Assembly: GCA_022447365.1 (NCBI GenBank)
Contig: JAKVBL010000005.1
Span: 186,001-250,000 of the forward strand
Source: Oleiphilaceae bacterium
GTDB lineage: Bacteria > Pseudomonadota > Gammaproteobacteria > Pseudomonadales > Oleiphilaceae
DNA: 64,000 bases
Reading direction: 5' to 3'
The notes beneath the pieces are model-generated. The model saw only the letters and a program-made list of their open reading frames with translations. It was not told the origin of the DNA and made no database searches. The translations under genes were made by a program, and so were the position numbers. This document shows positions 47,692 to 57,660 of this stretch, in pieces (the stretch's first letter is position 1; every line of letters starts with the position of its first letter).

Positions 47692-50112
47692 ATGAGTGAG
47701 ATAGAAAATAAGGTTGAAAATGAAGTGGTAGGTTTACCTATGTTGCCGCTTCGAGATGTAGTTGTATTTCCGTCTATGGTTGCGCCTTTGTTTGTGGGTA
47801 GAGAAAAATCTATTCAAGCATTGGAGGCCGCTATGGAAGCGGGTAAAAAACTCCTTCTTGTAACTCAAAAAGAAGCTAATCATGAGGATCCGGGCATCGA
47901 TGAGTTGTATCGCGTTGGAACGCTCGCCACCATTTTGCAAATGCTCAAATTGCCGGATGGTACAGTAAAAGTTTTGGTTGAGGGTGAAAAGCGAGTTGTC
48001 GTTGATGCGATTAATGAAGAAGAGTTAGTCTCAGCGCAAATACATGACCTTGTTGAAAATATTCCTGAGGGTGTTGAGCTTCAAGCGCTGGCGAGTGCGT
48101 TGGTTAGTGAGTTTGAAAAATTCGCTAAGGTTAGTAAGAAGGTTCCGAATGAAGTCGTGAGCACATTGTCCTCGATTGAAGAGCCTTTGCGTTTGATTGA
48201 TACGATTGCGACACATTTAGAGATGAAGATCTCAGATAAGCAGGAAGTATTGGAAGAGTCAGATGTTGTTCAGCGTGTTGAGTTTCTACTTGCTGTTATT
48301 GAAGGAGAGGTTGATCTTATTCAGGTAGAAAAACGCATTCGTGGACGCGTTAAAAAGCAAATGGAAAAGAGTCAGCGAGAGTACTACTTGAATGAGCAGA
48401 TGAAAGCTATTCAAAAGGAAATGGGTACTCTTGGAGAAGGTGGCAACGAGTTTGAAGAATTAGAAAATAAAATTGCGACTGTTGGCTTAAGTGCAGACGC
48501 AAAAGAAAAAGCTGAGAGCGAGCTTAAGAAGCTAAAAATGATGTCGCCAATGTCATCAGAAGCATCGGTTGTTCGCGGCTATATTGATTGGCTTGTTGGT
48601 ATGCCTTGGAAGAAGCGTAGTAAGGTAAGAAACGACCTAGCTAAAGCGAGAGAAATTCTTGATAGTGACCATTATGGGTTAGAGGAAGTAAAAGATCGTA
48701 TTCTCGAATATTTGGCGGTTCAAGGGCGTGTTAAAAAATTAAAAGGCCCTGTGTTATGTCTTGTGGGTCCTCCAGGTGTAGGTAAAACTTCATTAGGTAA
48801 ATCGATAGCAAAAGCCACAAATCGAAAGTTTACACGTGTTGCTTTGGGTGGTGTTCGTGATGAGGCAGAAATACGTGGTCACCGTCGTACCTATATTGGG
48901 TCAATGCCGGGTAAATTGGTCCAGAAAATGACCAAGATCGGTGTTAAGAATCCGATGTTCCTTTTGGATGAGATCGATAAAATGGGGATGGATCATCGTG
49001 GTGATCCAGCATCTGCCCTATTGGAGGTTTTAGATCCCGAGCAAAACTCAACGTTTAGCGATCATTACCTAGAAGTCGATTACGATTTGTCTGATGTGAT
49101 GTTCGTTTGTACGTCCAACTCGATGAATATTCCGCCGGCATTGCTGGATAGAATGGAAGTAATTCGAATTCCTGGTTATACCGAGGATGAGAAGTTGAAT
49201 ATTTCCGAGCGTTATTTAATTCCTAAGCAAGTCAAGGATAATGGGCTTAAAGGGGGAGAGCTTATAATCGACGAGTCAGCAGTGCGCGATGTTGTTCGAT
49301 ACTATACGCGAGAGGCTGGAGTGCGTGGCTTAGAGCGTGAAATTGCAAAGCTGTGCAGGAAGGTTGTTAAGCAGATTGCCCTCAAAGAAGTAAACGGCCA
49401 GTTGCGTGTCGACGCAGATAATCTGTCTGACTTTTTAGGCGTAAGGAAGTTCAGTTACGGTAAAGCGGATGTCGAGGATCGTATCGGGCATGTAACCGGA
49501 TTAGCTTGGACTCAGGTAGGCGGTGAGTTGCTCACAATAGAGTGCTCGAGTGTTGTCGGTAAGGGTAAAGTTGTTCGAACGGGTTCTCTTGGTGATGTAA
49601 TGCTAGAGTCTATTCAGGCAGCTATGACGGTTGTTCGTAGCCGAGCCGATGCATTGGGTATTGATTCCAATTTCCATGAGACTAACGATGTGCATATTCA
49701 TGTGCCAGAAGGTGCGACTCCAAAAGATGGGCCAAGTGCTGGTATTGCCATGTGCACAGCGATGGTATCTGCGTTTTCAGGAGTGCCTGTGAAGGCCGAC
49801 GTCGCGATGACAGGAGAGATCACGCTTAGAGGTCAGGTTCTTGCGATTGGGGGCTTGAAAGAAAAGCTGCTAGCTGCGCATCGAGGTGGAATAAAAACCG
49901 TATTGATTCCGCATGAGAATGAGAAGGATCTCAAAGAGGTGCCTGAAAACATTAAAGAGTCTTTAGATATCATTCCAGTTAAATGGATTGATGAGGTGCT
50001 CGATATTGCTCTCGCATATGCGCCGGAAGGTCAAGCGGATTCCTCATCAAAAGGCCAAAAAGGGCAGAAAAACAAAACAAAAGGCTCAGATCGCAGAATA
50101 AATACGCATTAG
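47692..50112 (+). CDS. lon: ATP-dependent protease Lon (LonA)
   Basis: 806 aa. N-terminal substrate-binding domain ([23 protein letters not shown]), AAA+ module with Walker [10 protein letters not shown] and [10 protein letters not shown], and the C-terminal protease with the Ser682-Lys725 dyad (PKDGPSAG and GLKEKLL). The ATG at 47692 is preferred: AGGAG ends nine bases before it, whereas the ATG at 47683 directly follows AGGAG. The C-terminal tail is Lys/Gly-rich. It lies between clpX and hupB, the conserved order. Confidence 0.97.
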   Translation: MSEIENKVENEVVGLPMLPLRDVVVFPSMVAPLFVGREKSIQALEAAMEAGKKLLLVTQKEANHEDPGIDELYRVGTLATILQMLKLPDGTVKVLVEGEKRVVVDAINEEELVSAQIHDLVENIPEGVELQALASALVSEFEKFAKVSKKVPNEVVSTLSSIEEPLRLIDTIATHLEMKISDKQEVLEESDVVQRVEFLLAVIEGEVDLIQVEKRIRGRVKKQMEKSQREYYLNEQMKAIQKEMGTLGEGGNEFEELENKIATVGLSADAKEKAESELKKLKMMSPMSSEASVVRGYIDWLVGMPWKKRSKVRNDLAKAREILDSDHYGLEEVKDRILEYLAVQGRVKKLKGPVLCLVGPPGVGKTSLGKSIAKATNRKFTRVALGGVRDEAEIRGHRRTYIGSMPGKLVQKMTKIGVKNPMFLLDEIDKMGMDHRGDPASALLEVLDPEQNSTFSDHYLEVDYDLSDVMFVCTSNSMNIPPALLDRMEVIRIPGYTEDEKLNISERYLIPKQVKDNGLKGGELIIDESAVRDVVRYYTREAGVRGLEREIAKLCRKVVKQIALKEVNGQLRVDADNLSDFLGVRKFSYGKADVEDRIGHVTGLAWTQVGGELLTIECSSVVGKGKVVRTGSLGDVMLESIQAAMTVVRSRADALGIDSNFHETNDVHIHVPEGATPKDGPSAGIAMCTAMVSAFSGVPVKADVAMTGEITLRGQVLAIGGLKEKLLAAHRGGIKTVLIPHENEKDLKEVPENIKESLDIIPVKWIDEVLDIALAYAPEGQADSSSKGQKGQKNKTKGSDRRINTH

Positions 50113-50125
50113 CGTAAATGCTGCC

Positions 50126-50155
50126 TTGACAGTGGTTTTAGACAGTTGGTATAAC
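50126..50155 (+). promoter_or_regulatory. Strong sigma70 promoter of hupB
   Basis: Consensus TTGACA (50126-50131), 18-bp spacer, TATAAC (50150-50155). This leaves an unusually long leader of about 160 nt before the hupB start. Confidence 0.6.
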
Positions 50156-50321
50156 TTGTTTCGTCGTCTGGCAGCAGTATTCTAGCGGGCTCTGAGACCA
50201 CTCAATAGAATTTCTAAAAAGTTAGAACTCTATACTAAGAAGAATTAGATCGCGTCTTAATTAAATAAGAAATGCGTCCAACATCTAACAACGTAAACCA
50301 AATTAAACTAAGGGGTTTAGT

Positions 50322-50594
50322 GTGAACAAATCTGAACTTATCGATGCAATTGCAGATTCAGCAGACATTTCAAAAGCAGCAGCAGGACGTGCGGTAGACG
50401 CGTTCGTTGATTCAATCACTGGTGCTTTAAAAGGCGGCGATCAAGTAACGCTTATCGGTTTCGGAACTTTTTCTGTAAAAGATCGTGCAGCTCGTACTGG
50501 TCGTAACCCACAAACTGGTGCGGAAATCCAAATCGCAGCAGCAAAAATTCCAAGCTTCAAAGCTGGTAAGGCTCTTAAAGACGCTGTTAACTAA
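50322..50594 (+). CDS. hupB: DNA-binding protein HU-beta
   Basis: 90 aa nucleoid protein. The GTG start follows AAGGGG with good spacing and yields [11 protein letters not shown]. The HU signature is present in [26 protein letters not shown] (DNA-binding arm about 46-72) with the terminal [12 protein letters not shown]. It follows lon, as usual in gammaproteobacteria. Confidence 0.98.
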   Translation: MNKSELIDAIADSADISKAAAGRAVDAFVDSITGALKGGDQVTLIGFGTFSVKDRAARTGRNPQTGAEIQIAAAKIPSFKAGKALKDAVN

Positions 50595-50630
50595 GCGTTT
50601 GCCTGAAAGTAGCCGAGAGGCTACTCGTCG

Positions 50631-50663
50631 AAAAGGCGTGTTCTTAGGAATGCGCCTTTTTTG
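50631..50663 (+). terminator. Terminator after hupB
   Basis: AAAAGGCG and CGCCTTTTTT around a 14-nt loop. A smaller hairpin AGTAGCC/GGCTACT lies just before it (50609-50622). Confidence 0.75.
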
Positions 50664-50724
50664 TAAATATCGTCACTAATAAAGTGATAATCATAAAGTT
50701 TAAGTAGTTATTTCAGAGGGCATT

Positions 50725-52611
50725 ATGCTTCAAGACGTTCGTCAAGGTATGCAAGGTACCACAGCGAAAGTAATCGTTTGGGCGATTGCTATTACATTTG
50801 CGCTGTTTGGCGCTGAATCCATTGTTGGTGGTATCAGTGGAGAGCCAGAGGTTGCAGAAGTGAATGGTGAGGGCATTCCAGAGTCGGCGTTTCAGATCGC
50901 AGTAGAGCGAAAAAAACGTCAGCTTTTGATGCAGATGGGCGACGCAGCTGATCCGGATTTGATTGATGATGGACTTCTCGGTCAGTCAGTGCTTGATGGA
51001 ATGATTCAGGAAAAAATTCTCGAACAAGACGCTTCAGATAAAGGTTTATTCATATCTGTTCAGATGGTGGACGAGTACATTCGAAATATGAGTGAATTTC
51101 AAATTGACGGGCAGTTTAGTAATGAAAGAATGCAGTCAGTTTTAGGTTCAGCTGGATTTTCTTTAAATACGTTCAGAGAAAGCTTGGCTAAACAGTTTGT
51201 CTTAGATCAGAGTCGTTCAGCATTTTTGGGCTCTTCATTTGTATTAGACGCTGAAGAAGAATCTTTGTTGAAGCTTGATCGTCAGACGCGTGACTTTGGA
51301 ATGGCGGTATTAGACTCCTCACAATTTTTAGATCAAGTGTCGGTGTCAGATTCGGATGTTGCTAGTTACTACGAAAGCAATCAGGAGTTGTTTAAGAAAC
51401 CTGAGAGCGTAGATGTGTCTTATGTTGTATTGCGTCAATCTGAGCTAACAGATGTTGAAGTGACAAGCGAAGAGATCGAGGCTCGCTATGATCAAGAGAT
51501 TCAAGATTTTGTGGGAGAAGAAGAGCGTAACGCTTCTCACATATTGATTGCGATTACCGAAGAGTTGGATGAGTCATCAGCACTAGCAAAAGCGCAGGAA
51601 TTGAAAGCACGAATTGACGCGGGTGAAGATTTCGCAGAAATCGCGAAACAAGAATCTGCGGATGAGGGCTCTGCCGAAAATGGTGGTGAGTTGGGTTATT
51701 CTGCTAAAGGCGTATATGTTTCTGGATTTGAGGATGCTCTTTTCGCACTTGAGGAAGGTGCTGTTTCTGAGCCGGTTAAGACGGAATTTGGTTATCACGT
51801 TATCAAACTTCTTGATATTCAAGTTAACGAGCCTCCAGCACTTGCGGATCGCGCCTTAGTGATCGAGGAAGAAATTAAGCAAGAAAAACTATCTAATTTA
51901 TATGTGGATTTGAGCCAGCAACTTGCTGACATTAGCTATTCTGCACCTGATCTAATTGATCCGTCTGAGGAGTTAGGGTTGGAGATTAATCAGTTGGCTG
52001 GTGTTTCTCGACTTACTCAAGATGCTGTGTTTTCTAATGTGAAAGTGCAAAGGGCTCTTTTTAATGAAGAAAATCTTTCGGGCGAAAATAATAGCGAACT
52101 GATTGAGCTTGAAGAGGGCGTAGCGGTCGTTTTTAAAGTGGAAGATTATCATCCGGAGTCAATCAAGCCTCTCGACCAAGTGAGTGATCAGGTTGTATCT
52201 CAGTTAGAGTCTGAGAAGTCCAGAGACTATGCGGCATCTATTGGAAAGGCATTTGTCGATCGCGTTGAAGCTGGCGAAAAGGCAGAAGCGGTAGCTGCTG
52301 ATATGGAGCTTGACTGGCAGTTAAAGACCGATGTGCGTCGTGACAACGCGTTTGTTGATGCAAGCTTGTTGTTCAAGGTGTTTGCAATGCAAAAACCGGA
52401 TGATGGTGAAAGTACTGTAGCTGGCTTTGATTTAAACTCTGGAGAGTTTGCGTTGGTGGCTTTGACTTCTGCTAACGAGGGTGATCTCTCGGATATCACA
52501 ATTATCGAGAAGCAGGGTATTAAGGGCTCTCTTGGGGCGAGTTATGGCGGTACCGATTACGCTGCATACATGATGAGTGTCGAGTCTTCAGCTGAAGTTG
52601 AGAAACTGTAG
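50725..52611 (+). CDS. ppiD: Periplasmic folding chaperone PpiD (SurA-like, parvulin domain)
   Basis: 628 aa inner-membrane-anchored chaperone at the Sec translocon. A membrane helix lies at about 15-35 (VIVWAIAITFALFGAESIV), followed by the SurA_N-like chaperone region and a parvulin domain at about 265-360 (ASHILIAI, GGELGYSAKG, FGYHVIKLL). Length fits the family. Start ATG preceded by AGAGGGC. It closes the tig-clp-lon-hupB block and ends at a strong terminator. Confidence 0.95.
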   Translation: MLQDVRQGMQGTTAKVIVWAIAITFALFGAESIVGGISGEPEVAEVNGEGIPESAFQIAVERKKRQLLMQMGDAADPDLIDDGLLGQSVLDGMIQEKILEQDASDKGLFISVQMVDEYIRNMSEFQIDGQFSNERMQSVLGSAGFSLNTFRESLAKQFVLDQSRSAFLGSSFVLDAEEESLLKLDRQTRDFGMAVLDSSQFLDQVSVSDSDVASYYESNQELFKKPESVDVSYVVLRQSELTDVEVTSEEIEARYDQEIQDFVGEEERNASHILIAITEELDESSALAKAQELKARIDAGEDFAEIAKQESADEGSAENGGELGYSAKGVYVSGFEDALFALEEGAVSEPVKTEFGYHVIKLLDIQVNEPPALADRALVIEEEIKQEKLSNLYVDLSQQLADISYSAPDLIDPSEELGLEINQLAGVSRLTQDAVFSNVKVQRALFNEENLSGENNSELIELEEGVAVVFKVEDYHPESIKPLDQVSDQVVSQLESEKSRDYAASIGKAFVDRVEAGEKAEAVAADMELDWQLKTDVRRDNAFVDASLLFKVFAMQKPDDGESTVAGFDLNSGEFALVALTSANEGDLSDITIIEKQGIKGSLGASYGGTDYAAYMMSVESSAEVEKL

Positions 52612-52629
52612 TCAACTTGGTTAATTTAG

Positions 52630-52656
52630 ACGGGAGCAAATGCTCCCGTTTTTTGT
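52630..52656 (+). terminator. Terminator after ppiD
   Basis: ACGGGAGCA and TGCTCCCGT form a 9-bp stem around AA, followed by TTTTT. Confidence 0.92.
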
Positions 52657-52784
52657 TTGCCCATATAGATTGAGTACTGGTTATCTTTAAAATAAAGTGA
52701 ATTGCGGTATCGTGCGATTCCAAAATAACACTAAGTTTTATTTGGGTTTTTCGTTGGTTTGGCGAAGCCCTATCGGAAGCATCA

Positions 52785-53606
52785 ATGGTTTTAGTTACGA
52801 CTGCGTCAGTATTGTTTCTAAACTTGCTATTAGGCTTTAAGGAAGTAGAGCCTCACGAGCAGGGATTAGTGTATTACGGGTTTGATAATTCTAATGACAA
52901 ACCAGAAAAGTTCTTTTTTGAAGAAGTTGAACCATATTCTGAAATTAAGTTTCGAAATATTGTTCGACAAGCATACGACTACAGCTGTGGTTCGGCCGCA
53001 TTAACCACAATTCTACAACATTATCTCGGGCGTAATTTCCAAGAACGTCAGGTGATGGAAGGACTGCTTCACTACGGGGAGAATGAAAGAATCGTAGAGC
53101 GTCGTGGTTTTTCGATGCTTGATATGAAGCGACTTGTTACAGCATTGGGATTTCCTGCAGGTGGCTTTCGGGCTGAAATGCAAGACTTAATTGATTTGGA
53201 TCATCCGGCAATTGTTCCTATTCAATACTCCGGATTTAAGCATTTCGTGGTGGTTAAAACAGTTAAGGATGATCGTGTGTTTATCGCTGATCCATCTAAA
53301 GGGAACTTAACTTTCACGATTGATCGATTTAAAGAAGCTTGGGATCAAAACGTATTGTTTGTTGTGTTTCCAGGTGACACTAAGCCAGTTGATGGATTGG
53401 AATTGAGAGAAGAAGATTTACGGTTTATTGATGAGCAAACTCTATCTTTGCAAGCGTTCCAAGAATATCCGGATTATTTCGATATGCGCCAGTGGAGAGT
53501 GCAGAACGAAATTGAACGTTTAAAGAATAACTCTCCAGAAGATATTGCGAATGGAGCGCCTATAGTCGAGAACACGACTAAGACGCTGCATTACCGTAGA
53601 AATTAA
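52785..53606 (+). CDS. C39-family cysteine peptidase, FapD-like
   Basis: 273 aa. A hydrophobic N-terminus (about 2-18) suggests export or a membrane anchor, though it lacks basic residues ahead of it. The C39 peptidase domain (about 55-200) has catalytic Cys68 in YDYSCGSAALTTIL with oxyanion Gln62, His153 in GFKHFVVV and Asp169 in IADPSKG. C39 domains cut leader peptides of bacteriocins, and FapD uses one in functional-amyloid export; no ABC transporter domain is fused here. GGAAG lies five bases before the ATG. First gene of a four-gene envelope cluster. Confidence 0.85.
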   Translation: MVLVTTASVLFLNLLLGFKEVEPHEQGLVYYGFDNSNDKPEKFFFEEVEPYSEIKFRNIVRQAYDYSCGSAALTTILQHYLGRNFQERQVMEGLLHYGENERIVERRGFSMLDMKRLVTALGFPAGGFRAEMQDLIDLDHPAIVPIQYSGFKHFVVVKTVKDDRVFIADPSKGNLTFTIDRFKEAWDQNVLFVVFPGDTKPVDGLELREEDLRFIDEQTLSLQAFQEYPDYFDMRQWRVQNEIERLKNNSPEDIANGAPIVENTTKTLHYRRN

Positions 53607-53645
53607 TATAAAGCGAACGAAGCGAGTATTAACAAGGATTTTCTC

Positions 53646-54656
53646 ATGGCTGTATGGTTACGGCTGATAGCGGCTTCTGTGTTTCTAGCAGGAGTTAGCC
53701 TAGATGTTTTGGCAGAAGAAAAGTCATCTACTGATAGAGCGCGTGAAGCACTCGCGCAACAAGGTGACGATGAGAGCGAAACCGCTCAACTTGAAGAGGT
53801 GTTTCAGGCAGCAGAGAAGCGCTATTCGATGCTTAAATCTGGCGGAAAATCGCTCTCTTATTCATTTAGTTACTCATATACGTCTGATTCGAGAATTGAC
53901 CTAGAGGTTGTCAATAACGTAATTCGTAACTTAGATGTTAACCCCACCGCCACGCATAGTATGACGAATAGTTTTAGCTTTGCTTATGGTATTTTAAACA
54001 ACGTTACGATCAGCACCAATATCCCTTTGTCTACTCGTTATGACACCACTCGAGAGCTGTCAGTTACTGACTTTGGTGATATTAGTTTGGGATTACGTTG
54101 GCAGCCTTTTGCTTATGTCCCAGGAAGGCCGACTATAACAGTAAATTCTTCCCTGAGTACCAAAACGGGTGTTAGCCCATATGAGATAAACCCTCAGCGC
54201 AGACTGTCCACTGGTAGTGGTACATATAGTTTCAGTACTGGCGTTAATGCATCAAAAGTATTGGATCCGGTAGTGGTATTTGGCTCTGTAAATGCGGGTT
54301 ATTCATTTGAGCAAAATGGTTTGAACCAAGTTCGAGGTGGACGAGTGCTCAAAGCGGTCCATAACGGACAAAGTTTTTCATTCTCTGGTGGGTTTTCTTA
54401 CTCGTTGTCTTATGACACCTCATTAAGTATCTCTACTAACGTAAGCTACAACACTGCAACGAATTTGTATTTTACCGACGGAACAAATGCTGAAACACAA
54501 GACTCAGCCAGTGGTTCGATGAATATGTCGTTAGGTATTCGTGTTGATCCGACCACAATTATCAATACAAGTTTTGGTTTTGGTCTGACGGAAGATGCGT
54601 CTGATTTTAATTTAGGATTCTCTTTGCCGATTAACATCGGTGCGTGGACTTGGTAA
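53646..54656 (+). CDS. Outer-membrane beta-barrel with N-terminal helical segment (FapF-like architecture)
   Basis: 336 aa. Signal peptide to about residue 23 (SLDVLAEE), then a charged helix likely to form a coiled coil (about 25-62, DRAREALAQQGDDESETAQLEE region), then alternating hydrophobic Ser/Tyr/Thr-rich strands to the C-terminus, which ends in aromatic residues (GAWTW) as in outer-membrane barrels. Signal, coiled coil and barrel is the order seen in FapF, but sequence similarity is not demonstrated; a generic OM transporter is the alternative. AAGGA precedes the ATG. It follows the C39 gene after 39 bp. Confidence 0.72.
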   Translation: MAVWLRLIAASVFLAGVSLDVLAEEKSSTDRAREALAQQGDDESETAQLEEVFQAAEKRYSMLKSGGKSLSYSFSYSYTSDSRIDLEVVNNVIRNLDVNPTATHSMTNSFSFAYGILNNVTISTNIPLSTRYDTTRELSVTDFGDISLGLRWQPFAYVPGRPTITVNSSLSTKTGVSPYEINPQRRLSTGSGTYSFSTGVNASKVLDPVVVFGSVNAGYSFEQNGLNQVRGGRVLKAVHNGQSFSFSGGFSYSLSYDTSLSISTNVSYNTATNLYFTDGTNAETQDSASGSMNMSLGIRVDPTTIINTSFGFGLTEDASDFNLGFSLPINIGAWTW

Positions 54657-54675
54657 GTTCACAATCGGAGCGAAT

Positions 54676-56346
54676 GTGAGAGAGTTTACAAAACCAATCC
54701 AGCGAGCGTTTGTTGCGCTGACAACGGTCATGCTCGTTTTTCCACCTCAATTGCTAGCGCAGGTTGGTAATGGCATTACTATAGATAGTCGTGCTATGTC
54801 TTTGGGTAATGCGGTCGTGGCAGATCGTGATCCCAGTATTGCAGCGGTGTACCACAATCCTGCAGGTCTGACTAACTTGAAAGACCGTCAGTTCGAAGTT
54901 GATCAATATATTATCGGTCTTGATTTAGATGCTGCTTACATTGCTGGAGATGATTACGAAATCTTTGGTCTAGAGGGGACCGGTTTTAACACTTATGACC
55001 CATCCGTTCCTAGGGATCCAGTCGTTGGCGGTGATGGCTACGGAGAAAGCCATACAAGTAAACCAGCGATTTACATTCCAGGATTTGGCCTTCAGCAATG
55101 GGTATGGAGTGGTCCCGCACCTTTGCCGTTCCAGTTTGGTTTTTCTGTCAATGAGCCAGGATCAAAATTTACATTCGCTGCAAAAAACTACATGCACTCT
55201 CCGTTGGGACTTTTTAAAGACGCTGAAGACCCAGGGACATTCTTAGGTAAAGAGGCTGCTATTCAGAGGTATACTTTTTTCTCTCCAGCTGTTGGCTATG
55301 AAATTAGTGACGAATGGTCGGTAGGCGCAGGCATACAACTCTCGCATCAAGGTTTTGCTATCGCGCAGAATAACCGTGCGCCAAACTTCTTGATCGCAGT
55401 AACCGAGATCTTACAGGATGCGTTCGCATGTGAGTTCGACAAACCTATTGGTAAGCGTCGGGATCCATTGCAGCCATTCTTATCCTTGTGTCAGGGGAAT
55501 ATTGGACCTTGGGATAGCGTAGGACGCATAGATATCGATATGCAGCAGTCATTGTCGCCTACTTATAATCTAGGTGTTCTCTGGGAGCCTACTGATTGGT
55601 TCTCTTGGGGAGCTTCTTATATGACGGGTGCCGAGATGGAGTTGCGCGGCACTTTCCTTATGGATTATACCGATGAATGGACTGCGTTCTGGCAGGGCTT
55701 CAACGGCTCGATTATTGGAGCGATAACCGCTGCGATACTTGGCTTGCCTAGAGGGGTGCCATTCGAGGCTGGTAATATCTATATGGACTATGAAATACCG
55801 CAAACATTCAAGAGTGGTATTAGTATGCGGGTTCATCCTGAATGGACCGTTAATCTTGACGCGACTTGGACAGACTGGAGTGTTTGGGATGAATGGACAT
55901 TTCATTTTGATCGCCCCTTGGAGTTACTGACTACTGCCCGTCTTTTATCTGGTTTGGTGACCGAAGATTCGTTAACTCTGCCATTAGGTCTTGAAGATAC
56001 TTGGCACTATGGCATTGGGATTACCCAGCATGTGAACTCGCGTTTAGACATCCGTTATGGACTGGAGCTTAGAGACTCGCCTGTCGGTAAGGATGTTTTT
56101 GGGCCTGTGCCAGTCGGTGATATGAAACACTGGGGCATAGGCTTTGGTTATAAATGGGACAAGCAAACTAAAGTTGGGGCGAGCATGTTTTACATGCAGT
56201 CGGTCGATTACATTCCCAACAATACGAGTTGTAACCTAAACTGTACTAACTTCACTAACGTGGTGTACAACCCTTATGCGGGGCTAGATGTTAAATTCTC
56301 GTCTAGAATCTACGGTATCGGGCTACAGTTCAAAAGACAGTTCTAA
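54676..56346 (+). CDS. FadL/OmpP1-family outer-membrane transport protein
   Basis: 556 aa. Signal peptide (cleavage after LLAQ, about residue 30) and a FadL-like N-terminal hatch with SRAMSLGNAVVADRDPSIAAVYHNPAGL, the family hallmark. Many antiparallel strands follow and the chain ends in a Phe (QFKRQF). FadL proteins admit hydrophobic compounds such as long-chain fatty acids or aromatics. The GTG at 54676 with GGAG five bases upstream is chosen over an upstream GTG at 54640 that would overlap the previous gene. The next gene starts just after its stop. Confidence 0.82.
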   Translation: MREFTKPIQRAFVALTTVMLVFPPQLLAQVGNGITIDSRAMSLGNAVVADRDPSIAAVYHNPAGLTNLKDRQFEVDQYIIGLDLDAAYIAGDDYEIFGLEGTGFNTYDPSVPRDPVVGGDGYGESHTSKPAIYIPGFGLQQWVWSGPAPLPFQFGFSVNEPGSKFTFAAKNYMHSPLGLFKDAEDPGTFLGKEAAIQRYTFFSPAVGYEISDEWSVGAGIQLSHQGFAIAQNNRAPNFLIAVTEILQDAFACEFDKPIGKRRDPLQPFLSLCQGNIGPWDSVGRIDIDMQQSLSPTYNLGVLWEPTDWFSWGASYMTGAEMELRGTFLMDYTDEWTAFWQGFNGSIIGAITAAILGLPRGVPFEAGNIYMDYEIPQTFKSGISMRVHPEWTVNLDATWTDWSVWDEWTFHFDRPLELLTTARLLSGLVTEDSLTLPLGLEDTWHYGIGITQHVNSRLDIRYGLELRDSPVGKDVFGPVPVGDMKHWGIGFGYKWDKQTKVGASMFYMQSVDYIPNNTSCNLNCTNFTNVVYNPYAGLDVKFSSRIYGIGLQFKRQF

Positions 56347-56347
56347 T

Positions 56348-57643
56348 ATGCTGCTTAGAATCTCTTTCATAATTCTTCTGTTACACGCGTCAAGCTTAGT
56401 GCATGCTAAGCGTTATGTTGTGTCTGACGATGCTTTTGGAAGCACGAGTGCAACGCCTCTTTCCGAGTTGAGTGAATCTGAAAAGTCTCGTCTTGAAGAA
56501 AGGGAATCTTCAGCGGTATCAGAGCCTGATAGTCCTACTGAAAGCTCTGCTAGGGTGAGTGACAGCTTATCTCAAGATCCTATATCGGAGTCAGAAGCTT
56601 TGTCAGATGACCAATCACAACAAAGTGTAAGCCAACCCTCAATCATTGAACCGAATAGCTATTCAAGCGATTCTTCTGTTCCCTCAAATGTGCCTGATGC
56701 TAATTCTGTTGCAGAACAAGAAGCTGAAAATCCTTTTGAAAGAGAGTTGAGGTTGTCTCAGGAGAATGAGACAGATGAGGTCATTCGGCGCTTAAGAGCG
56801 AATGAGGGACGAAATGCGTATGATGCAACGAAAGTCAATCCTGCTGAGTTTGTAGACAGTGAAGATCTTCTTCAAGGCAATGTAGATAGCGATGGCGATC
56901 GTCCATTCTTTGTTACGTTTGATGGTACTGGTGAGTCGAGTGTTATTTTTTACAGCCCGCAGGTGATTAAGGAAGAAATAGAAAGACGTAAAACCAATGA
57001 AAGTGTCAGCAAAGCAACTGTTCATTCGGTAGAGGATGTTAATCAGTCTATTTCACTTCCTGACAATGCCGATCCAAACGTTGCTAGAATTTTGTCCTTA
57101 GGCGAGGCTGATAGCTACTTCGAGCGTTTTAATACGCGTTGTTGTAACAAAATTCCGAATGTTGGTGTGTTACAGCTAAGGTCTGACAAGAGCTTACATG
57201 TCCCTATTGGCCAAGACGACTTCTCTTATCGATTCATTGATGGCGATAGTCGCTATCGTTTGGTCCGTGTGCCGAATTTAAAGAAAGACTATTTACTCAC
57301 TGTAAAAACCTTTGTGAAGGGATATAAACAGTATGGGATAAAGCATGGAGCTTTTATTCCTCAGATTGTGATGCTCGATCGAGATAAAAATGTAACACGT
57401 GTGATAAGTGATATTTCTGCTACTTCGCATGCTGAAACGTGGTCTAGCTATGGCTATCTAAAATCTGTTATCGAAGTAAAACAGACGGATGTCGATGCAG
57501 AAACCATGCTGTTGGTCTATACGAGAGCCAAAGATCTGCGAACAGTATCAGTGGTTGAAGATAGCTCGGGGTCTTGGGAAGTAAAACATATGGAAATTGG
57601 CTCTCTAGAGCTAGAGATTCCCCTAAATCAGATTTACCCTTAG
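56348..57643 (+). CDS. Exported acidic protein with MalM-like C-terminal domain
   Basis: 431 aa. Signal peptide (about 1-20, LLHASSLVHA). Residues 30-150 are a Ser/Glu-rich low-complexity segment. The C-terminal half (about 265-431) resembles MalM, the periplasmic protein of the maltose operon: CC pair in NTRCCNKIPNVGV, then strands ending FIPQIVMLDRDKNVTRVI. No maltose genes are near. The ATG at 56348 is set immediately after the FadL-like stop; an upstream in-frame ATG at 56288 lies inside that gene. Last of the envelope cluster, 17 bp from a convergent hydrolase gene. Confidence 0.65.
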   Translation: MLLRISFIILLLHASSLVHAKRYVVSDDAFGSTSATPLSELSESEKSRLEERESSAVSEPDSPTESSARVSDSLSQDPISESEALSDDQSQQSVSQPSIIEPNSYSSDSSVPSNVPDANSVAEQEAENPFERELRLSQENETDEVIRRLRANEGRNAYDATKVNPAEFVDSEDLLQGNVDSDGDRPFFVTFDGTGESSVIFYSPQVIKEEIERRKTNESVSKATVHSVEDVNQSISLPDNADPNVARILSLGEADSYFERFNTRCCNKIPNVGVLQLRSDKSLHVPIGQDDFSYRFIDGDSRYRLVRVPNLKKDYLLTVKTFVKGYKQYGIKHGAFIPQIVMLDRDKNVTRVISDISATSHAETWSSYGYLKSVIEVKQTDVDAETMLLVYTRAKDLRTVSVVEDSSGSWEVKHMEIGSLELEIPLNQIYP

Positions 57644-57660
57644 AAAATCAAGCGGCGTGT

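Noticed and set aside
52785-57643. Complete Fap functional-amyloid operon
   Set aside because: The C39 peptidase and barrel resemble FapD and FapF in kind, but no repeat-containing FapB/FapC-like subunits or FapA/FapE are seen, so the name is not applied.
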